Shown here: positions 43,264 to 55,290 of the stretch, piece by piece
Position numbering within the stretch: the first letter of the stretch is position 1
How the letters are laid out: each line of letters opens with the position of its first letter
Assembly (NCBI RefSeq): GCF_009727055.1
Contig: NC_052353.1
Span: forward strand, 59,347,667-59,411,666
Direction of reading: 5' to 3'
Source: Benincasa hispida
Taxonomy: Eukaryota; Streptophyta; Magnoliopsida; Cucurbitales; Cucurbitaceae
Length of the DNA stretch: 64,000 nt
The notes under the pieces: model-generated
Database searches by the model: none
Told to the model about the DNA's origin: nothing
The model's input: only the letters and a program-made list of their open reading frames with translations
Made by a program: the position numbers and the translations under genes

Positions 43264-46180
43264 TTAATATATATTTTACGTTCACTAATGAAAATTTAAA
43301 TTACATGTCAAAAAAGTCTTTTATTTATCGGGGAAATAAAAAGCAAAATGAAAATAAAATCATATAAGAGTTTACCAAAACTAAACCTAGGAAGCTTTGT
43401 TTTAAAACTAATATAGTATTTGTGAAAATATTTTTTTAATTATATATTTGTTAGGTTAAGAAACATTTAATTAAAAAAGTAACAATTTAATCATTGAATT
43501 TTAGTGGGTAAGGTTTAGTCTCTATAATTTTAAATTTGTAATGATTTAGTCGATAAATTTTAAATAAGTAATAATTTAATATCATTACTTAACCATTTGC
43601 AACGATTTTTAATTTTTATTGTAAAAAATATTATTAAAATTTAATAAAATCTTCATAAAGTGGGGCAGGTTTTTCCCCTATTCTCCATTTTATTCTTTGT
43701 GATACAAAATTTTTCATTTAATTTTGGGGATTAGAAAGGAAATTCTCCATTGAAAATTTGTGGGGATTGTGTTTCAAGCATGATTTAAAATTTCCATTCA
43801 AATATCGAAGGGATCAAAATCTTGATTGGGAAGAATTTCATTTTTTCCTCAATTTCGACGAATTGAGGGATTTCTGGAAATTTCAAGAATATTTCAATTT
43901 CCCATTTCGATGAAATTTTGACATTTCGAAAAAAATTTTGATTTTTTTTAATTAACTACGTTAGTCTAGTTTAAAATTTTCAATTTTATGGTTCTGATTA
44001 CATACAATTTTATAGTTTCACACATCAATGTCATTTATGACAAAGGATTACATTTTTTATGTGCTACTTTTCCTAATTTTCAAAGGTAATTTCTCAATTT
44101 TTAACTTTATTTTCGACCCAAGACTTTCATTTCCAGAGAAATTGAATTTGAAAAAAAAAAACAAAAAGTAATCTATATTTATTTTTAATCTCATTCAAAC
44201 TTTTTTCGTTAAATTTTTATATCATTTCACCTCAAAATTAAATTGGCATGAGTTCTTTTTTCTTTCACCAACCAAAACTTTCATAATTTTCACATGAGTT
44301 CACCTCAAAATATTCCTAAACTTTATATTATTGTGTAATTATTTTTCCATTACTTTTTTAAATTTCGGGTCTCACATCAACATTTAGACATATATTTACA
44401 ATAGACATCTAAATGTTGTCTTACTTTATAAAAATTGTGATTAAAAATGGTCTCCTAATTGAATTGATTTTCACCCAAAGAAAGACACTTGCAGCTTAAA
44501 AAGAAGGTAGCATTTATAGAGAGATCAAGATTCAAACGGTGGAAGCGTTCCACTCGAAGAGAGGGCGTCGTCTCATAGTCTAAGCCACAATGAAAGTTTC
44601 ATTAACTATTTATAACAATTTCCATCAATTCTCATATTTTTTTCCAAAATTTTATCGATATCGATATTTTCATAAAATCATGTCCTCGAAATTTTTATTG
44701 ATATCCATATTTAGAATCTTGGTTTCGAGTGGGTAATTATCTCATTTTGCTTTTTAAAAGCAATTAAATTGTATAGATTATATTGAAAAGTTTTTATTAA
44801 ATCTGTAAAAAAAAAAAAGTTTTATTTAAATGATTAATTTTACGTGGAGAATTTGAACTTAAAAGTGAAATTATTTAAATTTCTTAGTACAACCAAATAT
44901 TTGCCTATCAAATTATTCATATATATCATCTAGGCTAAATTATTAAAAAAAAAAAAAAAAAAAAACTTTAAACTTTGTACTTTTGTGTCAAAAATAATTT
45001 TAAATTTTCAAAATTTTTAAAAATGTCTTTAATTTTTTCTAAAAAAAAAAGTCTAAAATACTCCTAATATCGATTCTGGATGAAAATTGTTAGTGTTTTG
45101 TTTCAAAAATATCCAAAAGACTAACTAAGCTCAAAATCTAACTAGTTGGGTAAGGTCTATGGACAAATCAAACCTAAACTAACATGGCCCCATAGAAATT
45201 TTATAAATAGAGAAGTTTCTCTTCATTTCGAGGTTCAAACATTAAAGCTCTATATATAATTTAGAGAAAATTCAAAATTTTAGAAGACATATGAAGGTTG
45301 AACAAACTTTGAAGACTCCAATTCGTCAATGACAAGAAGCTTTCTTCCTAGACTTCAACTTCATGTACATTAACGCAACATACTCTCCAAAGGAAGTGAG
45401 TGCATTCAAGAGATCAACAAAGCCAGATTGAGTCCAACATATATACGATCAACGAGCCCAAGATTGATTCAACGTACAATACAAAAAGTTAAGATCCACT
45501 GTATGAGATCAACAAGTTCCAATGTATAAATCGACAAACCAAGTTTACTTGAGAATAAGTATTTGCCCTCAAGTCAAGTATACATACGAGAGAGAGAACT
45601 AGATGATAAATATTAGAGCTTATATTGTAACCATATACAAATCATGCACTAATTTAGTTCATTTCACGTATCAAAATACATGTTGTTGGAATCTCAACAA
45701 TAACAATAATGATGACTATGAATTATAAAAGGGGAGAAAGGGTGGAGTGGCGAAGCTGGGGAATATATTCCAATTCTCATCCACGTTTAACTTACGAGAA
45801 GTTTTTCCGCCACTCCACTCATCACGGAGAATCATAATCTGTTAAGTATGGGCCTTCATCGATTAATGAAATTTTCTAGGTTCATCAATTAATGAAATTG
45901 TTTCAAAGTAGAGATGATAGGGAAGCGTCGAGTGGCACTCTACCTCCTTGTCCCCATCCTATTCCCCTTGTCGGAGAATCTCCATTCAAAAATCAAGTCC
46001 TCATGGAAAAAATGCATGTTTTCATTTTTAGATTTTTATTATTTTTATCATAAAAACTAATTAAAAATATTAAATATAGTACAATTGTATACATTTTTAT
46101 GTTAAATTTATTGTTTTTGTTTTATTTGAATGTTTTTTTTTTATATTTTTTTAATAAAATACGATAACAAACATTTTCTG
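43264..46180. other. AT-rich intergenic DNA, no gene seen
   Basis: No protein domain is readable. Features are a 22-base A run near 44945, GAAATTTCGA/TTCGACGAAT words near 43850-43930 and 44640-44700, and a GGTGGAGTGGCG / CGCCACTCCACT inverted pair near 45743 and 45810. A stretch at 45120-45705 has a TATAAATAG box and ends TGTTGGAATCTCAACA, and may be an LTR relic. Confidence 0.4.
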
Positions 46181-46189
46181 ATCCAACAT

Positions 46190-46556
46190 GAGACATTAAT
46201 ATCATTTTTAACTCTTTGACTGACATTAAAAATGGATTGGACAATTTAAAAAATGAGGCATTAAAAAAATTAGACAATTATTGAAAAAAATCGATAAAAA
46301 ACCGACATTGAAGATAGCGTACAATGTCAGTTTTAAAATGACATTGAGATGGTGTAAAATGTCAATTTTCAACCGACATTAAAGATAACTGGTACTGAAA
46401 TTTCGTTCAACTAAAATGGCGGTTAAAAATCGATATTAAAGACAACCGACATTAAAGACCTTTTATAACACGATCTTCAATGTCAGTTTTCAACCAATAT
46501 TGTACCCCTTTAATGTTAGTTTTAAACCAACATTAAAGCCCAATTTTGTAGTAGTG
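46190..46556 (-). mobile_element. CACTA (En/Spm-like) transposon terminus
   Basis: The right edge reads inward on the minus strand as CACTACTACAAAATTGGGC, the canonical plant CACTA end. Behind it lie about ten short subterminal repeats of the ACCGACATTAAAG / CAATGTCGGTT type in both orientations (46190-46540), which are transposase binding sites in this superfamily. I did not find the opposite CACTACTACAAAA end, so only one terminus is supported. No transposase is visible. Confidence 0.75.
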
Positions 46557-47893
46557 ACTCCACTGGGAGTTATTTAATTTGAAATTCAAAATTTGAGTTT
46601 TAATATAATATATATTAACTATATATCACATTTAATATATAACCTATAGTTTATATTTCTCTCACATAACCTATAGTATTAATATGAATCATATTCATAT
46701 TAATTTTTAACATATAGTTTTTATATGAATCATATTCAAATAGTTATTTCTCTCATTAAAACTTTATATTATAATGTATCACATTCATTATATTAAATTT
46801 CGTTTAACTAATTTGAACAATTCCAATTAATTCAAAATTAACTTGATTCTCATTAATCCTTACTGAGCTAACAAGGGAGCTTTATGGACTTACTTACATA
46901 TTGAAGCTCCAATGATACAAGATTAATTAATTAAATTAATCACCTTTCATTAACTATCGGTCACTCCATTAAAGATCGACAATTACACTCTTCGGATTAT
47001 AGATATATTTTTATGTCCATTGGATATAACCAATCAATAGTGTATTGACCCTTCACAAATTGCTCGTAAGTACACCTGGGTCAAGATTACCGTCTTACCT
47101 CTGTAGTTACATTTACCTCCTTAAGTACCACTAGTCCCTCCTCTAATGAACAACTAATCATAGTCCAACTATAACTGAATCCCTCTCGAACCAAGAGAGG
47201 ATGTGGCGCCACATTGTTCAAGACTCAGAATCAGCCCTTAAGGGAGAAATTCACACTTATCCTAACAAAGAGAATGAGTGACTTTCTTCTTATGTAGTTG
47301 TATTCCCAACTCCCCAATCAGAAAAATCCCCAAAATGGTAGGCATATCGAGTCAACGAATCTGGTCATTCTCACCCATGCAGATCAAAGTGCCACCCTCA
47401 TAGGTAGGAGTTTACATCTCACTCAAGATTAAAGTCAAGTCACCTATGGTCATCCTGGTGAAGTGTAAGTCTCTTCCAGCAACGATGTTATAAAGAGATA
47501 CTATTCATTTCGTGATTCGGTCTTATACAAACTCTTTGTATATGATACCCTCACTCCCATGTCTCCACATGAATGATCAGGATCAAGTCATTTGTAACAC
47601 TTTACAACAACTGTAATAATTATAAATCAGGTCATATACGTAGTGTTACCAAGATAAGGTATCTAGCATTATCCATCTACTACAAATCGTTCAGATTATT
47701 ACTTAAACATGATCCACTTGTATGTCTCCACATCTATGTTTAAGTTACATCCAATAACCTTAGATCTTAGTTTATCGGATTGAGTTAATGCAACCTAAAT
47801 GTCAAATAAAATACTTTTTATTTTATTAAAAAAAATTGTATTTACAAACTACAAACTACAAGATCCACTAGATTTAGGACACTAAATCCAACA
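46557..47893 (-). mobile_element. Inverted LTR fragment, copia family C
   Basis: Read on the minus strand it starts TGTTGGATTTAGTGTCCTAA at 47893 and follows the first two thirds of the family-C LTR: the AAGATCTAAGGTTATTGGATG and ACCATAGGTGACTTGAC blocks, and the 'gtacttacgagcaatttgtgaaggg' block. It stops at the CACTA terminus at 46556, so the transposon may have inserted into it or a deletion joined them. Confidence 0.75.
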
Positions 47894-48539
47894 TGTTGAA
47901 TAGTATGAAGTGTAGTTTATATGGGAAGAAGAAACCGCACCATATAAAGAAAACAACAAATCAAAAACACGTCACATACTTACTTTTCCAATTGAATTCA
48001 ATATGTATTTGAGGTACGTACTTACTTTTCCAATTGAATTCAATATGTATTCTAGGGTTTGTGATCAATTATGTATGTGTATCAAATGTTTTCTTCCATA
48101 TTGTCGGTTTGGGCTTACGTAACACTGTCAATATCTAATAACTTTATAGCCACTAAAGTGACCAAGAAGGCAATACCACGAATTATTAGGTGGACGTGTT
48201 CTTAGACTCCATTGTATAAGTACTTGGATAAGAATGTATTCTAACCCAAAAAAGTAAGCATTTATTATAGTTTTTAAACAATTACTTATAGTTTATTAAA
48301 TGATCACTCATATTGTAATAAATGATCGTATAAATCACATTAAACGATGTCCCACATATTTCTAAATAATAGCTCACATTAATCTAGAAGTTCGTTTACA
48401 AATTATGTAAACGATCACTTAAATTTGAGTAAATGATCGTTTAGACAATAATGAACGAAAGTTTAGTAACTAGTAGTTTATTTCATATTTACTGACTTGT
48501 TTACATCATCACATGTAGACTACTGTTGTGACGAAACTT
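47894..48539. other. Spacer with a 36-bp direct duplication and AACGATC words
   Basis: 'tacttacttttccaattgaattcaatatgtatt' occurs twice, about 38 bases apart (47978-48052). From 48290 to 48480, words such as TAAATGATCG, TTAAACGATG and GTAAACGATCAC recur, a weak version of the motif arrays described elsewhere. No gene. Confidence 0.5.
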
Positions 48540-49707
48540 ATATCAACAGCAGATGAGATGAGGTACAAGGAAGATCGGCTAAGAGGGGTGGATTTGATGC
48601 AAGGCGAACGACCAAATAAGACCTGATGAGAACATTATTGATCAACACTCCCTCGATACCCATGCTGATCGTCAAGAGACATCTGAGGATCATGAACTAT
48701 TCAATGAATATACTTATGAGCATGACCCCCATCAATCATCACGTCCCTTTGTATTTCTCATGTAAATGGGTGTCATCAACAATGGTTACAGGGTAGATAC
48801 AGTTTCAGAATCCCCTAATATAGGGACTGAATTCCACGAAGACGTACTTAAAGTATTGTTCGTCTTCTCTTTCAACCTTAAAGACCGTGCTAGGATTTGC
48901 AAGTTTCAATGCTTCGTCTTATGTATTAATAAGAGCATATGATCTTTTCAGCCACCCTCGTGCGCACACTAATGCAAACACTCTGGCATGGTAAGCCCGT
49001 TCGTAGCTTATATTCACTCCATAATCTCATCGGACATCTTCAATTATATCCTTTATGCGGTATGTTCAACCAACTTGATCGTATTTAGACTTGATTGAAT
49101 GTCCAATAACCTAAATTTTTATTTGCAAATGTCCCATTCTCATTTCAAGAGAACATGTATGGACGCTCTGATATTTCGTCACTTTGAAGGAATCACTTTT
49201 AATTTTTTTGCACGAACCCTCCACATGCATTCCTCCACCGAACACCATACAGTTAGCAAGATCTTTGTCGACTTTTTTACACGGTAGTTAAAATTCTTTC
49301 TTATTGTAAGCATCGAAAATTTAACTGATAATTCATATTTCAAAAAGAAAATCTGACCAACCTTTATATCATCGTCATTCAGATAGTTGTGGGGTATTGT
49401 GATGAGGTCATCATACGATGGACCCTCCATTGGTCTGGGTATATCCATCAATGGTTGGATTGGAATAGCGGAATTCTTTTTTAAGCGAAGGCATCGCCAC
49501 TGGTGGGATGGGAGCAGATGGGATTCGAACATGAATGGAAAGTGTTAGAATTGTTTGTGGTCCCGAAGATTGTTCGTATACATGGTCATAATCAAACTGT
49601 GAAGTACATCTAGATTGGATATTATGACCGATCCAATCTTCAGTTCTATCATCACCCAAGTTACATGGCTCAGTATTCTCATATAGTAAAGACATGGTGG
49701 GAATATT
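48540..49707 (-). pseudogene. MuDR-like (MULE) transposase relic
   Basis: The minus-strand frame at 49179-49532 contains DIKVGQIFFLKYELSVKFSM, then NFNYRVKKSTKILLTVWC and MWRVRAKK. This is the MuDR DNA-binding/plug domain found at the N-terminus of plant Mutator-like transposases. A Ser/Thr/Pro-rich leader frame precedes it (from about 49695). Downstream (lower coordinates) broken frames keep an H-x-C-like region and a PIYMRNTKG-like piece that could be the start of the DDE domain. Stops and frameshifts abound. The catalytic domain is not intact. Confidence 0.7.
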
Positions 49708-51355
49708 TGAAGGAACTCTATAAGGAGACAACCTTGAGCGGAAGCAAGATCGTCCCAAATCCATTTTTCATTGAATGTAAGTTTTACAGTAAATCAAGAA
49801 CAAGATATGCATTTACATAAATTATAACATGCATTAATATAGGAAAACTTAGGGTTTCAAAAATCCTTACCTTTGAAGACTATTGTTCAAGAATCTCTTG
49901 AATAAGTCACGAACGAATCTCCTTCTCCAAAAGGGACACAACCAAACGGAGCCTCCTGCATTCTTCTTAGGGATTGAGAATGACAAGAGGTGTGGGCTCT
50001 ACTTTAGGGTTTTGGAAGAGGGAAGGAGATGGAGAGGAGGAAAGAGAGGAGAAGAACTTTTCTTCTCTTTTCGTTTTTTCCAAAGAAAACTCTTCTCTTA
50101 GTGTTTCATGGAGGAAGATGAATGAGCACCACCCCTATTTCTAACCCCTTTCATCACGTATTTGGCTGAGAAAAATTAGGGAGAGGGAGTTAATTAATTA
50201 ATATTAATTTAATAAAATTAAACTAATGATAATTATACATATAATAAAAACCTTATTTTATGTATATAAACTATATGTTATATCCCATATAACACGTAAT
50301 CTATAGTTACATATGGTATCAAATACAATATAACCTATCGATGTATTTTCTCTCAACCAAACATGACATTTAATATAAATCACATTTATAGTAAACTCAT
50401 TTATACGAATCTCATTCATATAATTGATATTTTGATCATATCCAAATATTTAATTCCTCTCAACTTATTTATGATATTTAATATAAATCATATTTATATT
50501 AAATTTAATTACATGATTCTCATTCATATAATTAGTATTTGAATCATATTTAAATTCCTTTCATATTACCTTATATTATAATGTATCAAACAGATTATAT
50601 TAATTATATCACATATATAATTAATTTAATTAATTATATCATATGTAATTAATTCCCTCAATTAATTTGAACCCTTCAAATTAATCAAAAAATAATTCTC
50701 AATTAAATCTTTGTTGAGCTATAGAGGGATCTTATGTACCTGTAGATTGAAGCTCCAACGATACTTGGATAATTAATTAAAATTTTTGATTAAATTACCC
50801 AACATCCAATAACTGTCAATCATTCCACTAAAGACCGACAATTTATGTGTCTATTGGATATAACCAATCAATAGTGCGATGACCCTTCACAAATTGCTCG
50901 TAAGTACAACTGGGCCAAAGTTACCGTTTTGCTTCTGTAGTTACATCCAACTCTTTAAGTACCACTAATCCCTCTAATGAACAATAAGTCATAGTCCAAC
51001 TATGACGAAGTCCTTCTCGGGCTAGGAGAGGGTGTGACCACTATGTTCAAGTCTCAGAATCAGCCCTTAAAAGAGCAATTTATTTACTTACCCCTGCATC
51101 GAGGAAGAAGTGAATCCTGTCTCGTGTAGCTGTGTTTCTAGCTCCCCAGTCAAACGAATCCCCAAAATGGTAGGTTTATTGAGTTGGCAATCTGGCCACT
51201 CTCACCCATACAAATCAAGGTCTACCTTCATGAGCAGGAGTTCACAAATCACTCAGGATTCAGGTCGTGTCACCTATGGTCATCCTAGTGAAATGTAAGT
51301 CTCTATTATACAAATCATATGTCCACCTTTATGAACAGGACTAATCATTTCGTGC
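49708..51355 (-). mobile_element. Inverted LTR fragment, copia family C
   Basis: On the minus strand this runs from an internal LTR position (ACGAAATGATTAGTC, 51355) to the LTR end TTCCTTCA at 49708. It matches 59128-60785 with about 20-25 percent divergence by eye and several indels. The shared terminal block GGGACGATCTTGCTTCCGCT corresponds to GGAACGATCCACTTTCGCTG of element C. It is an older subfamily copy abutting a MULE relic. Confidence 0.75.
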
Positions 51356-52483
51356 TGGAGTGACCAACAGTTAACGAATGGTGGATCTCGTGACTAAAAA
51401 GTTTAGTTAGTTATTCACGTACCGTTGGAGCTTTAAGCTACAGGTCCATGAGGTCCCTTTGGTAGCTCAATGGGTTCAAGTTGAGAATCAGATTTTGGGT
51501 TAGTGTGAAGTGTTCAAATTAACAAGAGGAAATTCAATTATATGTGATATAATTGTTGCGATGAATTAGATACATTAATTGGAGGATTTAATATAAATAT
51601 GATTTATATTAAGTACCATAAAAGAGAAAAAGAACTACGGTTTATATGTTTCATATGCTAAAATATTAAAACTATAGGTTATAAATATAATATGATAAGT
51701 TGGTTATCATATTTATTTATAATATATTAATTATATGATAATTAATTCTTTTTCTCTAATAACCAATTGAGTGAGAGGTCATTGGAAGTTTTATAGTAAC
51801 CGTGAGATAAAAAGAAAATTGTTTTCCAAAAATTAAAAGTTGATTTTCATTCGAAAATTCTCACGGAAAAAGGCTATCAAGTAAAAATAGATTTTACTAA
51901 GCAATAGCCGTTGAGAGCATACACGATCGCTTAGAGTTGACTATACGATAGTTACTCGTTGATCATTGCTACACGATCGAGTAGCAAAGTCTATACGATA
52001 GGCTTCCATTTTCTAAACGATCGAGTACATCGTCTATGCAATAGACAGTGTTCATATCTCCCACTTACTCGATCATATGCCTCCTGTCTTCCTCAATCCA
52101 AGATCATATAGAGCCCACAACTTCTGGATTCTCACATTGAGAATACCAAGGTAACATTTTTTGTGGTATTCTAACTCTGTTTGTGAATTGAGTTGGACTC
52201 GATTGGGTTCGAGGAGCATCCGATTGTTCGTGTTGTTGGTGTTCTGTTGTTACGTTCGAGGGCTGTGTTGGACGCATTGGAGACTGGTCGAGGGATACTT
52301 GAAGAATGGTTCTTCAAAGGTACGCATACTCTATCCTTTAAATCTTTTTGTAGCATGCTAAATTCTATATATGCATAATCTATTCGTTTCCGGTTAGACT
52401 GTAATTGTTGTGTTCAATCTGAATGGAATTTGGAACGATCCACTTTCGCTGCTCATGAAAATCCTCATTTGTTATTTCCTTCA
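51356..52483 (+). repeat. 5' LTR of element C, truncated
   Basis: Matches 59669-60785 of the 3' LTR from GTGACCAACAGTTAACGAATGG to the end ATTTCCTTCA. The part equal to 58755-59668 is absent. Confidence 0.85.
51910..52080. repeat. AACGATCG-motif array in 5' LTR C
   Basis: Words such as ACACGATCGC, TACACGATCGAG, CTATACGATAG and CTAAACGATCGAG are irregularly repeated. The 3' LTR carries the same array at 60190-60370. Confidence 0.65.
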
Positions 52484-52498
52484 ATTGGTATCAGATCT
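52484..52498 (+). other. Primer-binding site (tRNA-iMet)
   Basis: ATTGGTATCAGATCT directly follows the LTR and matches ATTGGTATCAGAGC except near its end. Confidence 0.85.
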
Positions 52499-54985
52499 AG
52501 ATTGTTCTGATATTTCAAATTCCATTGATGTATTGAACTTCTTTTACAGTCGTGGTGGGTCTTAAGTTTGTTCTGCAATGTGTTTAAGAGTTAAATGTGT
52601 TTGTGGATGTGTTTATGGATGTTTACGGGATGATTGCCTCTGTTTAAAGCTTTCTTTAAGTTTACATATTGTTAATTTGTAAGGGTCCCTGCGTTTTAGG
52701 GCATTATTAACTAGAAATCAAGTCTGTATTCAAAGTGTTTGAAGCGTTTTGAGTCGTTCGTGATGAAGTTTCAAAGCATGGAGATGCAGTTCTCATCGAG
52801 GAAGAAAACCAAAGGTTGTCGCATCGTGTAGCCCAAGCTAAACGATCGTTGAGATTTGACTAAACGATCGTGTAGTATTTACTAAACAATCGCATAGCAA
52901 ATGCTAAATGATGGGGTAAAGTGTTTACTCTATCGTGTAGTGTTGGTTGCTCAATCGCATGGATGCTTGGGTAAATGACCGCATAGAGTATTTGATGCTC
53001 GTCATTTAATAAAAGGCGCGCGCACTAAATGATCGTGTAGTTCAACATGCTTCATCACATAGTTATTGACTACACGATCACCCGATATATGATACCTTAT
53101 GCTTGCTCAATGATCGTTTAGACGATTATGCTTTACTGCATTGTTCTCGTCTACTTGATCATTTAAGGCATGCGTTACACGATGCGTGCTACACGATCGC
53201 GTGACCTTCATACTTCATCGCATAGTTAAAGGTACACAATCATTGCTAAACAATCATTTATGCTCCTACAGTTTTGCTAGACGATCACACGGAGTTGTTA
53301 CACGATCAAAGAGATGCGATCTTCACCTAGACGGTTCAAGACCCGGTTTGCCTGTTTGAACTGGTGGACTCATTGTTCTTTGCAATAGTTAGTTTTTTTT
53401 TTCTTAAGAATTTAAGGCTAATTATCCCAGTTCATCAACTTTTACTTAATGTACATGAGATGTATGTTTGTTTATATGCCATAGTGTATGAGCTATAGAT
53501 TTAAAACCCACCTTAGGTTATGCATTTTTTTTAATGCATCATATATTATAAGTGTTATAATATAGTTAATGGCATGATGAAATTACAAGAAAGCATATTC
53601 ATGCATCATGAAATATAAGAGTTATATTTATGCATGCATTAAGCATATTAATGCATCATATTTATATTGTAAGAGTTATAGTATAAGGGTGTATGAGAGT
53701 ATGTATGCTTGGTTCATTGCTTTGTTATATAAGTGTTATATACCAGTAATAATGAATAAACAATGCATGGAGCATGACACTTAGACTTATTTATAAGACT
53801 TATGAATGCCTTGTATGTGTTGCTCTGCATTATGGATGGTTTTAGTTGTTTCCTATTATAAGTGTTGTAATGGAAATTAGAACTAAAATCAATAAGAAAG
53901 AGTTGCATGCGAACTTAGGTGAACTCATGTTTTAAAAGGGTTTTAAAATTTGATTGAGATAGACCAAAGTTCCTGGTTCTAATGAGATTAGATACCTAAG
54001 TTTAATCATTTAAATCGATTTAATAGGATTAAATTGATTTCCATAAAAGATTAAATTTGTATTAAATCTATCTATAAGGGACCTTTTGTCAAAGATGGGT
54101 TCTGTCTAGGCTGAGGTATTTAAGCTAACGGAAATGAAACACCCCTCCTTGGCTATCTACCTGGAAAGGTGAATTAGATAGAATTGCTACAAGTATGCAT
54201 CAGTTGATCAAAGAATTCGTTAAAGATTTTAATGAATGATGATCAAAAGTTGTTCAACTTTCCAAAGTAAGAGTTACTTTTGAGCAAACCTAAAAAGTCA
54301 CTTAGTTAAAATTGTTAGCTGTGTTTTTTCTAAGTAAACTAAACCTTAGGTTATAAAATACTCAGTGGAAGGAAAAGATATATATGATATGTCGATTCCA
54401 CTCAAGTTTTTTCCTTAATGTTCACATTGTGAGATTCATGCTTGGCCTTGGGGTGCCCTGGCAGCATCCCTCTTCGGATGATGTTTGTTAAGACAATATC
54501 AAGATGGACGAAGAGAGTGTTTATAGTAAGTGTTTGAAGGATGTGTGTCAACATGTCCTACGGTCTCCTTCATTGATTTGCACCATGAGATCTTCTTGCA
54601 TGGCCTCATGGCGCTTTGGGAGCGTCCCCATTCGGATGGTTTTGTGCGATTGATCAATATCAAGGTGAACTTTAGAAATGGAAAAGGTTGCTTTAGTTTT
54701 TGCCCCAATCGGATTTTTTCCCTTTGGTTTGGCTGTTTGGGGCAAAACTCTAGGATCTAGAAAGAAGGGTCTCACTTACGGAAAATTGTTAAGCAAGTTA
54801 ATGATTTCTTGACCAAATCAATGATGGCTAATCGTTATAGGAACAAGAGTTGTTCTAGTATTAATGACTAGTTGAGAGTGTCTCAATTCAGAGGAGGGAT
54901 AAATTGACTACCCTTTGGTGGCTTTTTTCCTAAATCATTGAAATGTCATTGCAAAATTAGATGTCACACGGGGTTCATTTAGATT
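52499..54985 (+). other. Long untranslated leader of element C
   Basis: About 2.5 kb lie between the primer-binding site and the first readable Gag. This includes the AACGATCG-type array (52830-53340), then a block with repeated ATGCATCATAT and ATAAGAGTTATA words (53520-53700), then partly GC-richer text around 54400-54780. No coding supported. Two short frames over 54499-54775 on opposite strands have no known content. Confidence 0.6.
52830..53340. repeat. AACGATCG-motif array in element C leader
   Basis: The densest array in the window. More than fifteen variants of CTAAACGATCGTGTAG, TACACGATC and AATGATCGTTTAG with spacers of 10-30 bases, often paired with GCATAG words. Confidence 0.7.
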
Positions 54986-55290
54986 TTGCTAAACCAAATT
55001 GGATTTTGTTATAAAGAGTATTTGCTAAAATCTAATATAGATCAACGTGTTTGTTTTTTCAGCAACATGTATGATTTTCTGTTAGTTGCCTTTTTTAATT
55101 TGACCGATTACATACATTGGAAAGAGTCTCTTAAAACATATTTCGTGGTAAACGACCTCGAGTTTGTCATGGAGTGTCCTTATGTCCCGACCCTTAATGC
55201 ATCGCAAAATGTTCATAATGCTTATGAAGTGTGGATGAAGGCTAACTCATTGGCCCGACTTCAATTTTGGCTAGCATACCTAATGCATTA
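54986..55290 (+). pseudogene. Element C gag, N-terminal part
   Basis: The frame contains DYIHWKESLKTYFVVNDLEFVM and then NAYEVWMKANSLARL, the usual copia Gag N-terminal core (the 'NYxxWKxxLxxxLxxxDL' pattern). A frame change near 55267 moves the text to SIPNALAKRVENMVITHEIM in the next frame. No start codon context could be fixed. Confidence 0.75.

Noticed and set aside
44470..44590. tRNA-like or SINE-like text with a GATTCAAAC word
   Set aside because: No cloverleaf or A/B box pair could be assembled.
45120..45705. Solo LTR with a TATA box ending TGTTGGAATCTCAACA
   Set aside because: No second copy, primer-binding site or target duplication could be found in the window, so it is only mentioned in the spacer entry.
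49099..49287. Plus-strand frame of 62 codons
   Set aside because: Shadow of the MULE DNA-binding domain on the minus strand.
49883..50101. Plus-strand frame of 72 codons ending in aromatic/basic residues
   Set aside because: Lies inside the inverted LTR fragment and is antisense to its U5 region.
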